Of a DNA stretch of 64,000 nucleotides, positions 52,577 to 64,000 are shown piece by piece. Every line of letters begins with the position of its first letter. The stretch's first letter is position 1. The DNA lies in assembly GCF_000284255.1 (NCBI RefSeq), contig NC_017075.1, forward strand, positions 3,472,001 to 3,536,000. Reading direction: 5' to 3'. Position numbers and translations under genes: made by a program. Source of the DNA: Rubrivivax gelatinosus IL144 (lineage in GTDB: Bacteria > Pseudomonadota > Gammaproteobacteria > Burkholderiales > Burkholderiaceae_C). Under the pieces are notes generated by a model that saw only the letters and a list, made by a program, of their open reading frames with translations, was not told the origin of the DNA and did no database searches.

Positions 52577-53859
52577 GCGGACACTTCCCCGACCTGCTGC
52601 GGGCGTTCATCAGCGACGTCATGCTGATACTTCTGCTGTGCACGATGGCCATGCCGAAGTATCGCGACAAACGGATCTACGTCGCCGCGACGGCCATCAT
52701 CCTGGCGGCGAATCTCGGCGCGAACTATTATTTCTATCGCCTCGAGGACTATACCTCGGTCTTTTACGTCGACCTCGCGATGCTGCTCGTGATCGGCATC
52801 GCGCTGAAGCCGTTATTTGCCGACAGCGTCATGCAGTGGTGTTTCAGCTACATCACCATGATAAATATCTACGCGGCCGTCGTCTTCCTCAGTTATTACC
52901 TCCGGCCGCTGTTTCCCGACCCGCACTACGGCAACATCTTCCTGCGCCTGATCCTGTTCACGGCCGTCATCCTGGCTTTCCGCCGCTGGGTCTCGCGGCT
53001 GTATCGCCAGGTACTCGACTACTGGCACATCTACATCCTGCCGGCGTCGGCGCTGCTGCTGTGTTTTCTCGGCCACTTCTTCGGCGGCGACATCCAGCAG
53101 ATGCTGACGGCGCACGACTCGCCGCTGCTGTCGCTGACGCTGCTCGGCCTGTCGATCTACGTCGCCATCGTGCACTCGCTGCGCACGCTCACCCGGCAGT
53201 ACCGCTTGCGCGAACAGAACCTCGTCATCGGGGCCGAGCGCGAATACCTGCAGCTGGCGACGACCGGCATGGCCGCACGGCTGCAGTTGATGGAGACGGT
53301 GGCGACGCAGAACAGCCGCGCCGCGCACGACCGGCGGCACTTCAACCACGTCCTGCTCGGGCTGCTCGAACGTGGCCAGACCGCCGAGGCGGCCAGCCTG
53401 CTGCGCCGCGACGACGGCGCCAGCCCCGGAGTCGCCAGAACCTACTGCGAGAACCCGGCGCTCAATGCGGCGGTGAGCCATTACGCCGGGCTCGCGCAGC
53501 AGGCCGGCATCCACACCGAGATCTCGCTGGACGTTCCGGCCGAGCTGAAGATCGACGCGCTGGAACTGTCGATGGTGGTGTCGAACCTGCTGGAAAACGC
53601 AGTGCAGGCCTGCACCCGTCTGCCCGAAGGACGGAAGCCCTCCCTGCGCTTCGTCTGCCGCAACGCCGGGCGGCTGCTGCTCGAGATGGAGAACGCCTGC
53701 GGCGACGAGACCGCGCTCGACGCGGACGGCCAGCCGGTCGTGCAGGCCGAGGGGCACGGCATCGGCAGCAAGAGCGTCGCGGCCTTCGCCAAGAAGCACG
53801 ACGCGGAGCTGATGTACCGCGTCGAGAACGGTTCGTTCCGGGTGCGGCTGCTGATCTAG
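52573..53859 (+). CDS. GHKL-type sensor histidine kinase (AgrC-like)
   Basis: A 428-residue kinase. The N-terminal half (about 10-205) has six or so membrane segments and no large periplasmic domain, the plan of AgrC/ComD-type peptide sensors. The phospho-acceptor box is AAHDRRHFNHVLLGLL with His252. The ATPase has the N box SNLLENAVQAC (Asn342 region) and a G box GHGIGSKSVAAFAKKH (about 392). GTG start coupled to the regulator. No AgrB-like protease or small peptide gene is evident nearby, so the signal is unknown. Confidence 0.9.
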   Translation: MSGHFPDLLRAFISDVMLILLLCTMAMPKYRDKRIYVAATAIILAANLGANYYFYRLEDYTSVFYVDLAMLLVIGIALKPLFADSVMQWCFSYITMINIYAAVVFLSYYLRPLFPDPHYGNIFLRLILFTAVILAFRRWVSRLYRQVLDYWHIYILPASALLLCFLGHFFGGDIQQMLTAHDSPLLSLTLLGLSIYVAIVHSLRTLTRQYRLREQNLVIGAEREYLQLATTGMAARLQLMETVATQNSRAAHDRRHFNHVLLGLLERGQTAEAASLLRRDDGASPGVARTYCENPALNAAVSHYAGLAQQAGIHTEISLDVPAELKIDALELSMVVSNLLENAVQACTRLPEGRKPSLRFVCRNAGRLLLEMENACGDETALDADGQPVVQAEGHGIGSKSVAAFAKKHDAELMYRVENGSFRVRLLI

Positions 53860-54127
53860 CGAGCGCCACCGCGATTTGCCCCAGCGCAAATCGACACGAC
53901 TTGCGGACCCAGCCGCGGGAGCGGCGCGAATTATTCCCGGGGAGAAACTCGGCAGCGGCGAGGCGACGAGATAAGCACCGCCGCGGAAACTCATCCGCCG
54001 GACGACACTCCGACGTTTCCGAGCGCAAAAACGCGGCGATTGAGTGCAATGTAAAATTCGATGACGTCGGGAGATAGCATTCGGAGCAAATCTTTACAAG
54101 ACGACAAGCCAGTTGTCGGAGGCCCGA
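53860..54127 (+). other. Intergenic region before the metallophosphoesterase
   Basis: These 268 bases after the kinase stop contain no gene I can support. The last 100 bases are AT-richer than the surroundings and include the GGAGG ribosome site (54118-54122) of the next gene. I see no strong terminator or promoter pair, so read-through from the kinase is possible. Confidence 0.5.
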
Positions 54128-55444
54128 ATGTCCATCTCCCGCAGAAACTTCATGAGAACCCTGGGCGCCGGCGCCGGCGCCTGTTTCGCGACACTGAATC
54201 TCTCCGGCTGCGGGGGCGACGGCTCGGACCCCGCACCCGACGCCGCGCCGCTGTGGGCCGCCAACGGCAACCGCAACAAGATCGTCGTCATCAGCGACCT
54301 GCACCTGGGCATCGACGACCGGTATACCGAGACGCTGGCCAACCGGCCGCTGCTGATCAAGTTCCTGCAATGCCTGCGCAACACCAGCGACGTGCGCGAA
54401 CTGGTCATCGCCGGCGACTTCCTCGACGAGTGGTTCCTGCCGGTCCACTACCCCGTCTACACCGACCAGGCCCAGTTCTACCGGGGCGTCATCGCGAACA
54501 ACCTGGAGGTCTTCCAGGAACTCAACCGCGTCGTCTCGCGCGGCATCAAGCTGGTCTACGTGCCGGGCAACCACGACCTGACGCTCGAAGCCGAGGTCCT
54601 GCAGGCGGCCATTCCGGGCCTGGTGCAGGTGCGCGACGTCCGCGGGCTGGGCGCCTACTACACCGGCGACCGCAAAGAGATCGTCATCGAGCACGGCCAT
54701 CGCTACGACCTGTTCTCGGCACCGGACACGCTGACCAATGCCGCGCTCTGCGGCAACGGCGACAGCTTCCTGCCCGCCGGCTATTTCTATGCCCGTTACG
54801 CCGCGACCTGGGTGCTGGAAGGCAAGCCGAGCGTGCCGAAGAACCTGCCGCCGGTGACCAACGTTCCCGACCCGTCGAACGTGGACCAGTACGGGGCCTA
54901 CCTCTATCACTCGGTCCTGAAGAAGATCTCCACGCGCATGACGCCCTACGAGGGCCTCGAGGACAAGATCTTCGACATGCACATCTGCGGCTTCAACGAC
55001 AGCTACAGCTACCTGGACTTCTATCCGACGCAGCAGGCCGACGGCACGATCAGCGCGCCGGTGCTGTTCCGCAACATCCAGCGCACCTGGGCCGATCGCC
55101 AGGCGCTCAACCGGGTGAAAGTGCCCAGCAGCTTCGCCACCGCGGTGACCGGCGACTACGAGTCCTTCTATACCCAGGCGCGGGCGCAGTATCTCGAGAA
55201 CCCGGACGAGAACGTCGACGTCGTCGTCTTCGGCCACACCCACGTGCCTTCGTACCGCAGCCTGGGCAACGGCAAGCGCTACCTCAACTCGGGCACCTGG
55301 ATCGACGACAACGTCGACTACGAGGACGCGCCCCGGACCTTTGCCGTGCTCACCACCGGCGCCGGCACGACGGGCGCGGTCTACACCTTCATCGGCGAAG
55401 GCATGGCCAACGACATCACCCACAAGGTCAGCCAGGGCGCCTAG
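54128..55444 (+). CDS. Tat-exported metallophosphoesterase
   Basis: A 438-residue calcineurin-like phosphoesterase. The signal SISRRNFMRTLGAGAGA is a Tat motif (SRRNFM), and LNLSGC (about Cys28) is a possible lipobox. Metal-binding motifs: VVISDLHLG (Asp/His, about 55), GDFLDEW (about 96), VPGNHD (about 143), EHGHRYD (about 188) and FGHTHVPSY (about 365). The substrate is unknown; it may be a lipid, nucleotide or UDP-glucosamine-type pyrophosphate. ATG at 54128 follows GGAGG; a TTG five codons earlier is less likely. The neighbour two-component pair may control it. Confidence 0.9.
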   Translation: MSISRRNFMRTLGAGAGACFATLNLSGCGGDGSDPAPDAAPLWAANGNRNKIVVISDLHLGIDDRYTETLANRPLLIKFLQCLRNTSDVRELVIAGDFLDEWFLPVHYPVYTDQAQFYRGVIANNLEVFQELNRVVSRGIKLVYVPGNHDLTLEAEVLQAAIPGLVQVRDVRGLGAYYTGDRKEIVIEHGHRYDLFSAPDTLTNAALCGNGDSFLPAGYFYARYAATWVLEGKPSVPKNLPPVTNVPDPSNVDQYGAYLYHSVLKKISTRMTPYEGLEDKIFDMHICGFNDSYSYLDFYPTQQADGTISAPVLFRNIQRTWADRQALNRVKVPSSFATAVTGDYESFYTQARAQYLENPDENVDVVVFGHTHVPSYRSLGNGKRYLNSGTWIDDNVDYEDAPRTFAVLTTGAGTTGAVYTFIGEGMANDITHKVSQGA

Positions 55445-55452
55445 CCGACGAC

Positions 55453-55476
55453 GGCGCCGCCCGCAGCGGCGGCGCC
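55453..55476. terminator. Shared hairpin between convergent genes
   Basis: GGCGCCGCC (55453-55461) pairs with GGCGGCGCC (55468-55476) in the 33-base gap between convergent stops. There is no T tract, so termination here would need Rho or would be weak. Confidence 0.45.
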
Positions 55477-55477
55477 C

Positions 55478-57852
<2,375 letters not shown>

Positions 57853-57856
<4 letters not shown>

Positions 57857-59601
57857 GACATCGCTCCCGAGGCTCCGGCGACGCTGGCGCGGCGCTCCGC
57901 GGGCTCGGCGGCGCCGGCGGGCCGCATCGAGGCCGCGACGGCCTCCTGCAGCTCCTTGACCGACAGGCCCAGCGCGCGGCCGTAGCGCTGCGCGATGCGC
58001 TGCAGCGCCGGCCCGGGCGCGGCGCCGGTCGTCGCATAGGCATCGACGATCTCGTTGCCGGCGCTGGCCACCTGGCGCAGCAGCTCGGTGTCGCCGTCGG
58101 CATGGCGCACCGGTGTCTCCAGCGGCAGGCGGCGGATCATGTGCAGCACGCCGTCGTCCAGACCCCAGTGGCGCGCGACGGCGTGTCCCAACGCCTCGAC
58201 GTCGATGCCGAGCACGGCAAAGGACGCGGCCTGCTCGCCCATGCCGGGGTCTTCGCGCTCGCTGCCGGGGGCCGGCTGCATCAGGCGGCGGATCTGCTGC
58301 GCCTCGTCGGGGAAGTGGTACTGCAGCACCAGGCGGCCGAGGTTCTGCAGCATCGCGAGCAAGGTCACGACCTCGGCGTCGTAGCCGGCGGGCCGCAAGG
58401 CCGCGGCCACGCGACCGGCACGCTTGACGCGCGCGATGAGCTGCAGCAGCTCGGCCGCGGCGTCCTCGGACAAGGGGCCGGGCCAGGGCCGCAGCGCGGT
58501 GGCGGCGCGGCGCACGCCGTCGATGCCGAGCATCGCGATCGCGCGGCGCAGCGTCAGGATCGGGCCGCTACCCGAGACCTGTGCACCGCGCACCTGGGCG
58601 GTGTTGACGGCGCGCAGCAGCTCGAAAGCCAGCGCCAGGTCCTGCAGCGCGACCTCGGCGATCTCGTTGGTGCGCTGGCGCTCCATCGCGCCCAGGCGGT
58701 TCAGGCGCCCGGCGGCGCCGGGCTGGGCGGGCAGCACGCCGGCGGCGCGCAGCCGGTCGGACAGCAGCGACAGCGCGCCGTTGCCGCCGGACTCGGCCTG
58801 GATCCAGCCTTCGAGCGCACGTGCCAGCGTGCGCGCGCTGCGGTAGCGCTGGCGCTCCTGGCGGTCGGTGGCGCGGTTGACGATGGCGCGCAGCGGCTCG
58901 GGCACGAGGTGGGCCGTCGCCCAGGGCAGGCGCACGATCTCGCGGCCCAGCGGCGGCATGCGCTCGACGACGCGCCCGGTGTCGGGCTCGTCCAGCGCGT
59001 GCTGGCCGGCCAGCGCGTGGTGCAGCAGCAGGCCGGCAGCCATCACGTCGCGCTGCGCGGCAGCCCGCTGCGCGGCCAGCGACGGCGCCTCGCCCTGCGG
59101 CGTGGCGACTTCCAGGCCGGCCAGACGCAGCCGGCCGTGGTCGTCGACGAGCACGACGAAACCTTGCAGGTCCTGGTGCGCGACGCCGGACTGGTGCGCG
59201 AACGCGAGGCCGGCGAGCAGCTGCACGAAGATCCCGGCGCACTCGGGCGGCGCCAGGCCTTGCGAGCCGACCCGCTCGGCCAGCGGCGCGGCGTCGTCCA
59301 GGTCGTAGGCGACGTAGGGCCAGCCGTCCTGCACGCCGATGTCCACGGCGACGGCGAGGTTCGGGTGCTGCAGCCGCGCGGCGCGCTGCACGGTCTCGGT
59401 CCAGCGCTCGAGCGCGGCGAGCTCGGCCGGCTGCACGCGCGGCAGCACGAGCAGCAGGTCGCGGCCGGCGCGCGCGTCGGCCACCAGCCAGGCCATCGTG
59501 CGCTCGCTCTTGCCGACGAGCCGCAGCAGCTGATAGGCGCCGAAGTGGCGCACCGCAGCGGAACGCGGCGCAGCCTCCGTGGCGGTTACGGGGTTGGACA
59601 T
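57853..59601 (-). CDS. Pseudokinase-HDOD protein
   Basis: A 582-residue paralogue of the next gene. The kinase-like domain (about 20-265) has lost catalysis: the beta3 Lys position is Val52 (DLLLVLPR), HRDLKPSN reads HQDLQGFV (142-149) and DFG reads AGL (161-163). The HDOD domain (about 290-520; LNRLGAMERQRTNEIAEVALQDLALAFELLRAVNTAQV, LLAMLQNLGRLVLQYHFPDEA) is preserved. It has no GAF part. It is first in the two-gene operon and overlaps the active kinase as GTGA. It probably serves as an allosteric or scaffold partner, by inference. Confidence 0.88.
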
Positions 59602-59826
59602 GGTCCAGATTGGAAACCGGCGGGGCACATGCCGAAACCCCGATCTGGCGTCGTTTTCGGTTGCAGTTCGCGCGCCCGGCGCTATCGCGGTGATAGCCGC
59701 AGCCCAATCAGCCGAACAGGCCCTTTGTGCAAGAATCCGCCCGACGCATTCGCGTACCCTTCCCGGTTTACCGACCCATCCTGCGCCCGCCCGTGACGGC
59801 GACCGCGGCGCCCGGAGTTCACCCCC

Positions 59827-60156
59827 ATGAGCAGCGAACTGATCAAGCACGTGACCGACGCGTCGTTCCAAAGCGACGTCCTGCAGGCCGACAAGCCCGT
59901 CCTCGTCGACTACTGGGCCGAGTGGTGCGGCCCCTGCAAGATGATCGCGCCGGTGCTCGACGAACTCGCGCCGGCCTACGACGGCCGTCTGCAGATCGCC
60001 AAGATGAACGTCGACGAGAACCGCGAAGTGCCGGCCAAGTTCGGCATCCGCGGCATCCCGACGCTGATGATCTTCAAGGGCGGCCAGCTCGCCGCGACCA
60101 AGGTCGGCGCGCTTTCCAAGGCACAACTGTCGGCCTTCATCGACAGCCATCTATAA
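59827..60156 (+). CDS. trxA: Thioredoxin 1
   Basis: Cytoplasmic disulfide reductase of 109 residues with the active site WCGPC (Cys34, Cys37) in [18 protein letters not shown], the cis-proline stretch [14 protein letters not shown] and the usual C-terminal helix. It is a ready electron donor for the peroxiredoxin at 9682. A 225-base region separates it from the divergent pseudokinase gene; an AAGAAT-type -10 at about 59728-59733 and a GCTATC dyad (59681-59697) lie there. rho follows 193 bases downstream, as is common. Confidence 0.97.
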   Translation: MSSELIKHVTDASFQSDVLQADKPVLVDYWAEWCGPCKMIAPVLDELAPAYDGRLQIAKMNVDENREVPAKFGIRGIPTLMIFKGGQLAATKVGALSKAQLSAFIDSHL

Positions 60157-60349
60157 TGCGGCCGATCGGCGCCTGAGCATCACGCTCGCGGCGCCGACGG
60201 TACGCCCCCGCCCCGCTGCCCGCCGGCCTCCTCGCCGGCACACGAACAGGCAGCGGCACGCGGACCAGGCTCCCCTCCCACAGCCTCTCTCTACGCCTCG
60301 GCGGGCACCCTTGACGGGCGCTGGCCCGGCGTGACCAGGGTCTCGACCC
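60157..60349 (+). other. C-rich rho leader region
   Basis: The 193 bases between trxA and rho encode no protein I can support. The stretch from about 60200 is C-rich and low in G on the plus strand, as in rut-like sites. rho genes are autoregulated by termination in their leaders, so such a role here is possible but not shown. Confidence 0.35.
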
Positions 60350-61615
60350 ATGCATCTGTCCGAACTGAAAGCGCAGCACGTCTCCGAGCTCATCAAGATG
60401 GGCGAAGCGCTGGAAATCGAGAACGTCGCCCGCCTGCGCAAGCAGGAGCTGATGTTCGCGATCATGAAAAAGCGCGCGAAGGCCGGTGAACAGGTCTTCG
60501 GCGACGGCGTGCTCGAAGTCCTGCCCGACGGCTTCGGCTTCCTGCGCTCGATCGAAGCCAGCTACATGGCTTCGACCGACGACATCTACCTGTCGCCGAG
60601 CCAGATCCGCCGCTTCAACCTGCACACCGGCGACATGGTCGAAGGCGAAGTGCGGGTGCCCAAGGACGGCGAGCGCTACTTCGCCCTCGTGAAGGTCGAC
60701 CGTGTGAACGGCGTGACCCCGGAGGAGAGCAAGCACAAGATCATGTTCGAGAACTTGACGCCGCTCTTCCCGAAAGAGCAGTTCAAGCTCGAGCGCGACA
60801 ACCTCAAGGCCGAGGAGAACATCACCGGCCGCATCATCGACCTCATCGCCCCGATCGGCAAAGGCCAGCGCGCGCTGCTCGTCGCCCAGCCCAAGACCGG
60901 CAAGACGGTGATGATGCAGCACCTGGCGCACGCGATCGTCGCCAACCACCCCGAGGTGCACCTGATCGTGCTGCTCGTCGACGAGCGACCCGAGGAAGTG
61001 ACCGAGATGCTGCGCACCGTGCGCGGCGAGGTCATCAGCTCGACCTTCGACGAGCCCGCCGCGCGCCACGTGCAGGTCGCCGAGATGGTGATCGAGCGCG
61101 CCAAGCGCCTGGTCGAGCTGAAGAAGGACGTCGTGATCCTGCTCGACTCGATCACCCGCCTGGCCCGCGCCTACAACAACGTCCTGCCCTCGTCGGGCAA
61201 GGTGCTGACCGGCGGCGTCGACGCCAACGCGCTGCAGCGCCCGAAGCGCTTCTTCGGCGCCGCGCGCAACGTCGAGGAAGGCGGCTCGCTGACGATCATC
61301 GGCACCGCGCTGATCGACACCGGCAGCCGCATGGACGAGGTGATCTACGAAGAGTTCAAGGGCACCGGCAACTGCGAGATCCACCTGGATCGCCGCATGG
61401 CCGAGAAGCGCGTCTACCCGTCGATCCTGATCAACAAGTCGGGCACCCGCCGCGAGGAGTTGCTGCTCAAGCCGGAGATCCTGCAAAAGACCTGGATCCT
61501 GCGCAAGCTGCTCTATCCGATGGACGAGATCGAGGCGATGGAGTTCATCCTCGACAAGATGAAGGCGACGAAGAACAACCTGGACTTCTTCGACATGATG
61601 CGACGCGGCGGGTGA
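60350..61615 (+). CDS. rho: Transcription termination factor Rho
   Basis: Hexameric RNA-dependent ATPase that ends transcripts at rut sites. The 421-residue protein has the N-terminal helical part [18 protein letters not shown], the RNA-binding cold-shock fold DGFGFLRS (about 60) and Walker A PKTGKT (181-186). [37 protein letters not shown] (Q/R loop region) and [19 protein letters not shown] follow. Length and motifs match the E. coli type with no insertion. Promoter probably in its leader or shared with trxA. Confidence 0.98.
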   Translation: MHLSELKAQHVSELIKMGEALEIENVARLRKQELMFAIMKKRAKAGEQVFGDGVLEVLPDGFGFLRSIEASYMASTDDIYLSPSQIRRFNLHTGDMVEGEVRVPKDGERYFALVKVDRVNGVTPEESKHKIMFENLTPLFPKEQFKLERDNLKAEENITGRIIDLIAPIGKGQRALLVAQPKTGKTVMMQHLAHAIVANHPEVHLIVLLVDERPEEVTEMLRTVRGEVISSTFDEPAARHVQVAEMVIERAKRLVELKKDVVILLDSITRLARAYNNVLPSSGKVLTGGVDANALQRPKRFFGAARNVEEGGSLTIIGTALIDTGSRMDEVIYEEFKGTGNCEIHLDRRMAEKRVYPSILINKSGTRREELLLKPEILQKTWILRKLLYPMDEIEAMEFILDKMKATKNNLDFFDMMRRGG

Positions 61616-61658
61616 TTCCGCGGTCGATCACGCCTTGCGCGCACTCGATGCGCGCACA

Positions 61659-61682
61659 CGGGGCCCTACGGGGCCCCGTTTC
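61659..61682 (+). terminator. Terminator hairpin after rho
   Basis: CGGGGCCC (61659-61666) pairs with GGGCCCCG (61671-61678) around a TACG loop and is followed by TTT. Moderate intrinsic terminator, 43 bases beyond the rho stop. Confidence 0.65.
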
Positions 61683-61686
61683 ACGC

Positions 61687-61692
61687 TAGAAT
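61687..61692 (+). promoter_or_regulatory. -10 element for rpmE
   Basis: TAGAAT immediately follows the rho terminator. The leader to the ATG at 61767 would be about 68 bases, long enough for autogenous control by L31, though no structure is obvious. Confidence 0.45.
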
Positions 61693-61766
61693 CAGCGGTT
61701 TTTCCGCCACCGGGCAAGTGCGCCGACGTTTCGGCGTGGCTGCCACACCTGCACTCGAGAGGCACC

Positions 61767-62027
61767 ATGAAAGAAGGCATCCACCCGAACTACCGCGAGG
61801 TCTGCTTCCAGGACCTGTCCAACGGCTTCAAGTTCGTGACGCGTTCGTGCGTTCAGACCAAGGAAACGATCAAGCTGGACGATGGCCGCGAGCTGCCGCT
61901 GGTGAAGCTCGAAACCACGAGCGAGACGCACCCGTTCTACACCGGTACGCAAAAGAGCGTGGACAACCTGGGCGGCCGCGTCGAGAAGTTCCGCAACAAG
62001 TTCGCGCGGGTCGGCCTCAAGAAGTGA
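61767..62027 (+). CDS. rpmE2: 50S ribosomal protein L31 type B
   Basis: An 86-residue L31. It starts [23 protein letters not shown] and carries [27 protein letters not shown]. The length and the lack of CxxC pairs place it in the zinc-free (C-minus) type B class, though single cysteines are at positions 13 and 28. In many bacteria the zinc-free form replaces the zinc form under zinc shortage; here it sits in the housekeeping rho position, so it may be the only L31. The ATG at 61767 gives the family start. Confidence 0.93.
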   Translation: MKEGIHPNYREVCFQDLSNGFKFVTRSCVQTKETIKLDDGRELPLVKLETTSETHPFYTGTQKSVDNLGGRVEKFRNKFARVGLKK

Positions 62028-62066
62028 GGCGTGCCCGCCGGGGCCCGCGCGCGGCCCCCGCTGGAC

Positions 62067-62096
62067 AAGGCAGCCTCGGCTGCCTTTTCTTTTTTC
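62067..62096 (+). terminator. Intrinsic terminator after rpmE2
   Basis: AAGGCAGCC (62067-62075) pairs with GGCTGCCTT (62078-62086), followed by TTCTTTTTT. Very strong rho-independent terminator. Confidence 0.92.
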
Positions 62097-62124
62097 CGCC
62101 GTCTTCACGCATCATCGTCCTCCG

Positions 62125-63825
62125 GTGAGCAGTCCCAATCCCGCCCTCGTCACCCAGCGCGGCGCGCGCTCCCTGCCGCGGCTGGCGCTGCTGGTGTTCT
62201 GTGCCGCGTACGTGCTGCCCGGCGTCTTCCACCGCGACCCCTGGCGCAACGCCGACCTCGTCGCCTACGGGCTGATGTCGGCGATCGCCGAAGGCCGGAC
62301 GTCCTGGCTGTCGCCGACGCTGGGCGGGGTGCCGGCCGACGCCGCGCTGCTGCCGCACTGGCTGGGCGCGCTGGCGATCCAGTGGCTGGGCCCGCTGTTC
62401 GGCGACGGCGCCTTCGCCGCGCGCGTCCCGTTCGCGCTGCTGCTGGCGCTGGCGATGGTGCTGGTCTGGTACACGACCTACTACCTCGCGCGCACCCAGG
62501 CCGCGCAGCCGGTGGCCTTCGCCTTCGGCGGCGAGGCCGACCCCGTGGACTACGCGCGAGCGATCGCCGACGGCGCGCTGCTGGCGCTGATCGCGACGCT
62601 GGGCCTGCTGCAGCTGGGCCACGAGACGACGCCCGAACTCGGCCAGCTGGTCGGCGTGGGCCTGTTCATGCTGGCGCTGGCGATCGCGCCGTTTCGCCGC
62701 TGGCAGCCGCGCGTGGCCATCGTCGCCGCACTGCTGGTGCTGGCCGGCAGCGGCGCGCCGGCCACGGCGCTGGGCATCGGCCTGGGCGGCGTGCTGGTCT
62801 GCATGCGCTCGGCCTACGACACGGTGCGCCGCTTCGCGCCCTGGGTGGCCGCGGCGACGCTGGCCTCGGCGGCGCTGGCCGCCTGGCTGGGCGCCTGGCA
62901 GTGGCGCGCCTCCTGGCCCGACGCCGACGACGCCGTGACGCTGGCGCGCCAGTGGGCCTGGTTCCTGTGGCCGGCCTGGCCGCTGGTGCTGTGGACGCTG
63001 TGGCAGTGGCGCCGCCATCTGACGCACCGGCACATCTCGGTGCCGCTGGTGACCGTCGTCGTGGCGATGGTCGGGGCGATCGCGACAAACATGAACGAGC
63101 GCCTGCTGATGCTCGCCATCCCCGGGCTGGCGGTGCTGGCGGCGTTCGCGCTGCCGACGCTCAAGCGCACCAGTTCGGCGGCGATCGACTGGTTCTCGAT
63201 GTTCTTCTTCACCTTCGGCGCGATCGCGATCTGGTTCTTCTACGTCGCGATGCAGACCGGGGTGCCGGCCAAGCCGGCGGCCAACGCGCTGCGCCTGGTG
63301 CCGGGCTACGTCGTGCGCTTCGAGCCGGTGGAACTGGCCTTCGCGCTGGCCGGCACGCTGGCCTGGTTATGGCTGCTGCGCTGGCGCACCGGGCGCCACC
63401 GCGAGGCGCTGTGGAAGAGCATGGTGATCCCGGCCGGCGGCGTCGCGCTGTGCTGGCTGCTGCTGATGACGCTGTGGCGCGCGCCGCTGGACTACGCGCG
63501 CAGCTCGCGCCCTGAAGTCGAACATCTGCGCGCCTATGTCGCCAGCGGCGGCTGCATCGCCGCGCCGGGCGCACCGTCGGTCGCGGTGGCGGCGCTCGAG
63601 GTCTTCGGCCGCTACCAGATCGACGCCAGCCCCGATGCCGTGAACGGCCGCTGCGACAACCTGCTGTACCGGGTGCGCGGCGTGAAGCCGCCGCCGGCGC
63701 CGCCGGGCTGGGTGCACGTGGCGACGCTGCAGCGCATGCAGGACCGCGGCGAGCGCTTCGCGCTCTACCGCCGTCAGGCCGCGCCGGCGGCCGCCGTCGA
63801 AGCGCCCGAGGCCGCGGCGCGCTGA
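62125..63825 (+). CDS. ArnT-like polytopic glycosyltransferase (GT83 family-like)
   Basis: A 566-residue membrane protein with roughly a dozen hydrophobic segments and a soluble C-terminal domain (about 470-560). The first periplasmic loop contains [14 protein letters not shown], in the position of the acidic motif of ArnT/Pmt-type glycosyltransferases. The start is GTG at 62125, 29 bases after the rpmE2 terminator. Acceptor and sugar donor are unknown, although lipid A modification is a common role for this group. The last 52 bases overlap the antisense end of the adjacent sensor kinase gene. Confidence 0.75.
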   Translation: MSSPNPALVTQRGARSLPRLALLVFCAAYVLPGVFHRDPWRNADLVAYGLMSAIAEGRTSWLSPTLGGVPADAALLPHWLGALAIQWLGPLFGDGAFAARVPFALLLALAMVLVWYTTYYLARTQAAQPVAFAFGGEADPVDYARAIADGALLALIATLGLLQLGHETTPELGQLVGVGLFMLALAIAPFRRWQPRVAIVAALLVLAGSGAPATALGIGLGGVLVCMRSAYDTVRRFAPWVAAATLASAALAAWLGAWQWRASWPDADDAVTLARQWAWFLWPAWPLVLWTLWQWRRHLTHRHISVPLVTVVVAMVGAIATNMNERLLMLAIPGLAVLAAFALPTLKRTSSAAIDWFSMFFFTFGAIAIWFFYVAMQTGVPAKPAANALRLVPGYVVRFEPVELAFALAGTLAWLWLLRWRTGRHREALWKSMVIPAGGVALCWLLLMTLWRAPLDYARSSRPEVEHLRAYVASGGCIAAPGAPSVAVAALEVFGRYQIDASPDAVNGRCDNLLYRVRGVKPPPAPPGWVHVATLQRMQDRGERFALYRRQAAPAAAVEAPEAAAR

Positions 63826-64000
63826 CGCAGCCGCGCCGCCGGGAACACGAGGCGGAAACGCGAGCCCCGGCCGGGCTCGCTGGCGACGTCGATCTCGCCG
63901 CCGTGGCGCTGCACGACGTGCTTGACGATCGACAGCCCCAGCCCGGTGCCGCCGGTCTCGCGCGAGCGGCTGCTGTCGACGCGGTAGAAACGTTCGGTCA
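63774..64000 (-). CDS. phoR: PhoR-type sensor histidine kinase, 3' part only
   Basis: The window cuts the gene; the visible C-terminal 74 residues read [29 protein letters not shown] and then [14 protein letters not shown]. This is the F and G2 boxes of a HisKA-type kinase in the PhoR style ([20 protein letters not shown]). The stop is at 63774, 50 bases inside the 3' end of the convergent glycosyltransferase. PhoR senses phosphate limitation; the identity rests on this segment only, so another kinase of the same class is possible. Confidence 0.75.
   Translation of the reverse strand, partial: TERFYRVDSSRSRETGGTGLGLSIVKHVVQRHGGEIDVASEPGRGSRFRLVFPAARLRQRAAASGASTAAAGAA

Noticed and set aside
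51727..54127. A hidden AgrD-like peptide gene near the Agr-like pair
   Set aside because: Short frames exist, but none had a leader-plus-cysteine-plus-acidic-tail layout or a ribosome site I could defend.
59681..59697. GCTATC dyad before trxA as a known regulator site
   Set aside because: A 6-base inverted repeat is too short to assign and matches no operator I can name.

Overview
The window is about 70% GC and densely packed on both strands. Gene order and protein types point to a betaproteobacterium of the order Burkholderiales, probably the Rubrivivax/Leptothrix/Roseateles branch. The markers used are alaA-hom-thrC-moeA-moaD-moaE-clpB, dnaX-ybaB-recR, the yafS/rnhA-gloB/mltD arrangement, and trxA-rho-rpmE. 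The genus is an inference from content, not from an rRNA gene. No rRNA, tRNA, CRISPR array, insertion sequence or phage gene was seen.

Layout. 1-9.2 kb (minus): alaA, hom, thrC, moeA, moaD, moaE and a flavin reductase form one tightly overlapping operon, followed by clpB behind a likely heat-shock promoter. 9.2-11.9 kb (plus): an Mth938-like protein, a Bcp-type peroxiredoxin and a PIN-PhoH ATPase. 11.9-15.8 kb (minus): an exported ATP-dependent DNA ligase, then prpE and acuI (propionate/acrylyl-CoA metabolism). 16-19.6 kb (plus): an NlpC/P60 hydrolase, then moaA-mobA-moeA, a second molybdenum cofactor cluster. 19.6-25.2 kb (minus): an RND efflux pump with its adaptor, rnhA and a methyltransferase. 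25.2-28.7 kb (plus): gloB, mltD and a 2-hydroxyacid dehydrogenase, ending at a patch of hairpin repeats. 28.9-34 kb (minus): upp, rlmB, an exported carboxymuconolactone-decarboxylase-family protein behind a strong sigma-54 site, a DUF1624 membrane protein coupled to an Xre/RES toxin-antitoxin pair, and a MerR regulator with an SCP2 protein.

34.1-41.8 kb (plus) is the most interesting catabolic region. It is a seven-gene run with overlapping start and stop codons at nearly every junction: SDR, biotin-dependent acyl-CoA carboxylase beta, acyl-CoA dehydrogenase, enoyl-CoA hydratase, carboxylase alpha, beta-keto acid cleavage enzyme (BKACE) and thioesterase. It faces a MerR/SCP2 pair across a perfect palindrome. 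It resembles leucine (liu) and acyclic-terpene (atu) clusters but has no HMG-CoA-type lyase; a thioesterase and BKACE stand in that place.

41.8-50.8 kb is mostly housekeeping: an HtrA protease, thrH, rlhA, recR-ybaB-dnaX and a divergent PurM-like protein. The 4.5S RNA gene follows. 51.2-55.4 kb looks accessory and somewhat less GC-rich: a small outer-membrane barrel, an AgrA/AgrC-like LytTR-GHKL two-component pair and a Tat-exported metallophosphoesterase. 55.5-59.6 kb (minus) holds two paralogous kinase-HDOD proteins, one with intact kinase motifs and a GAF-like tail, the other a pseudokinase. The window closes with trxA, rho, rpmE, an ArnT-like membrane glycosyltransferase and the 3' end of a PhoR-type sensor kinase.
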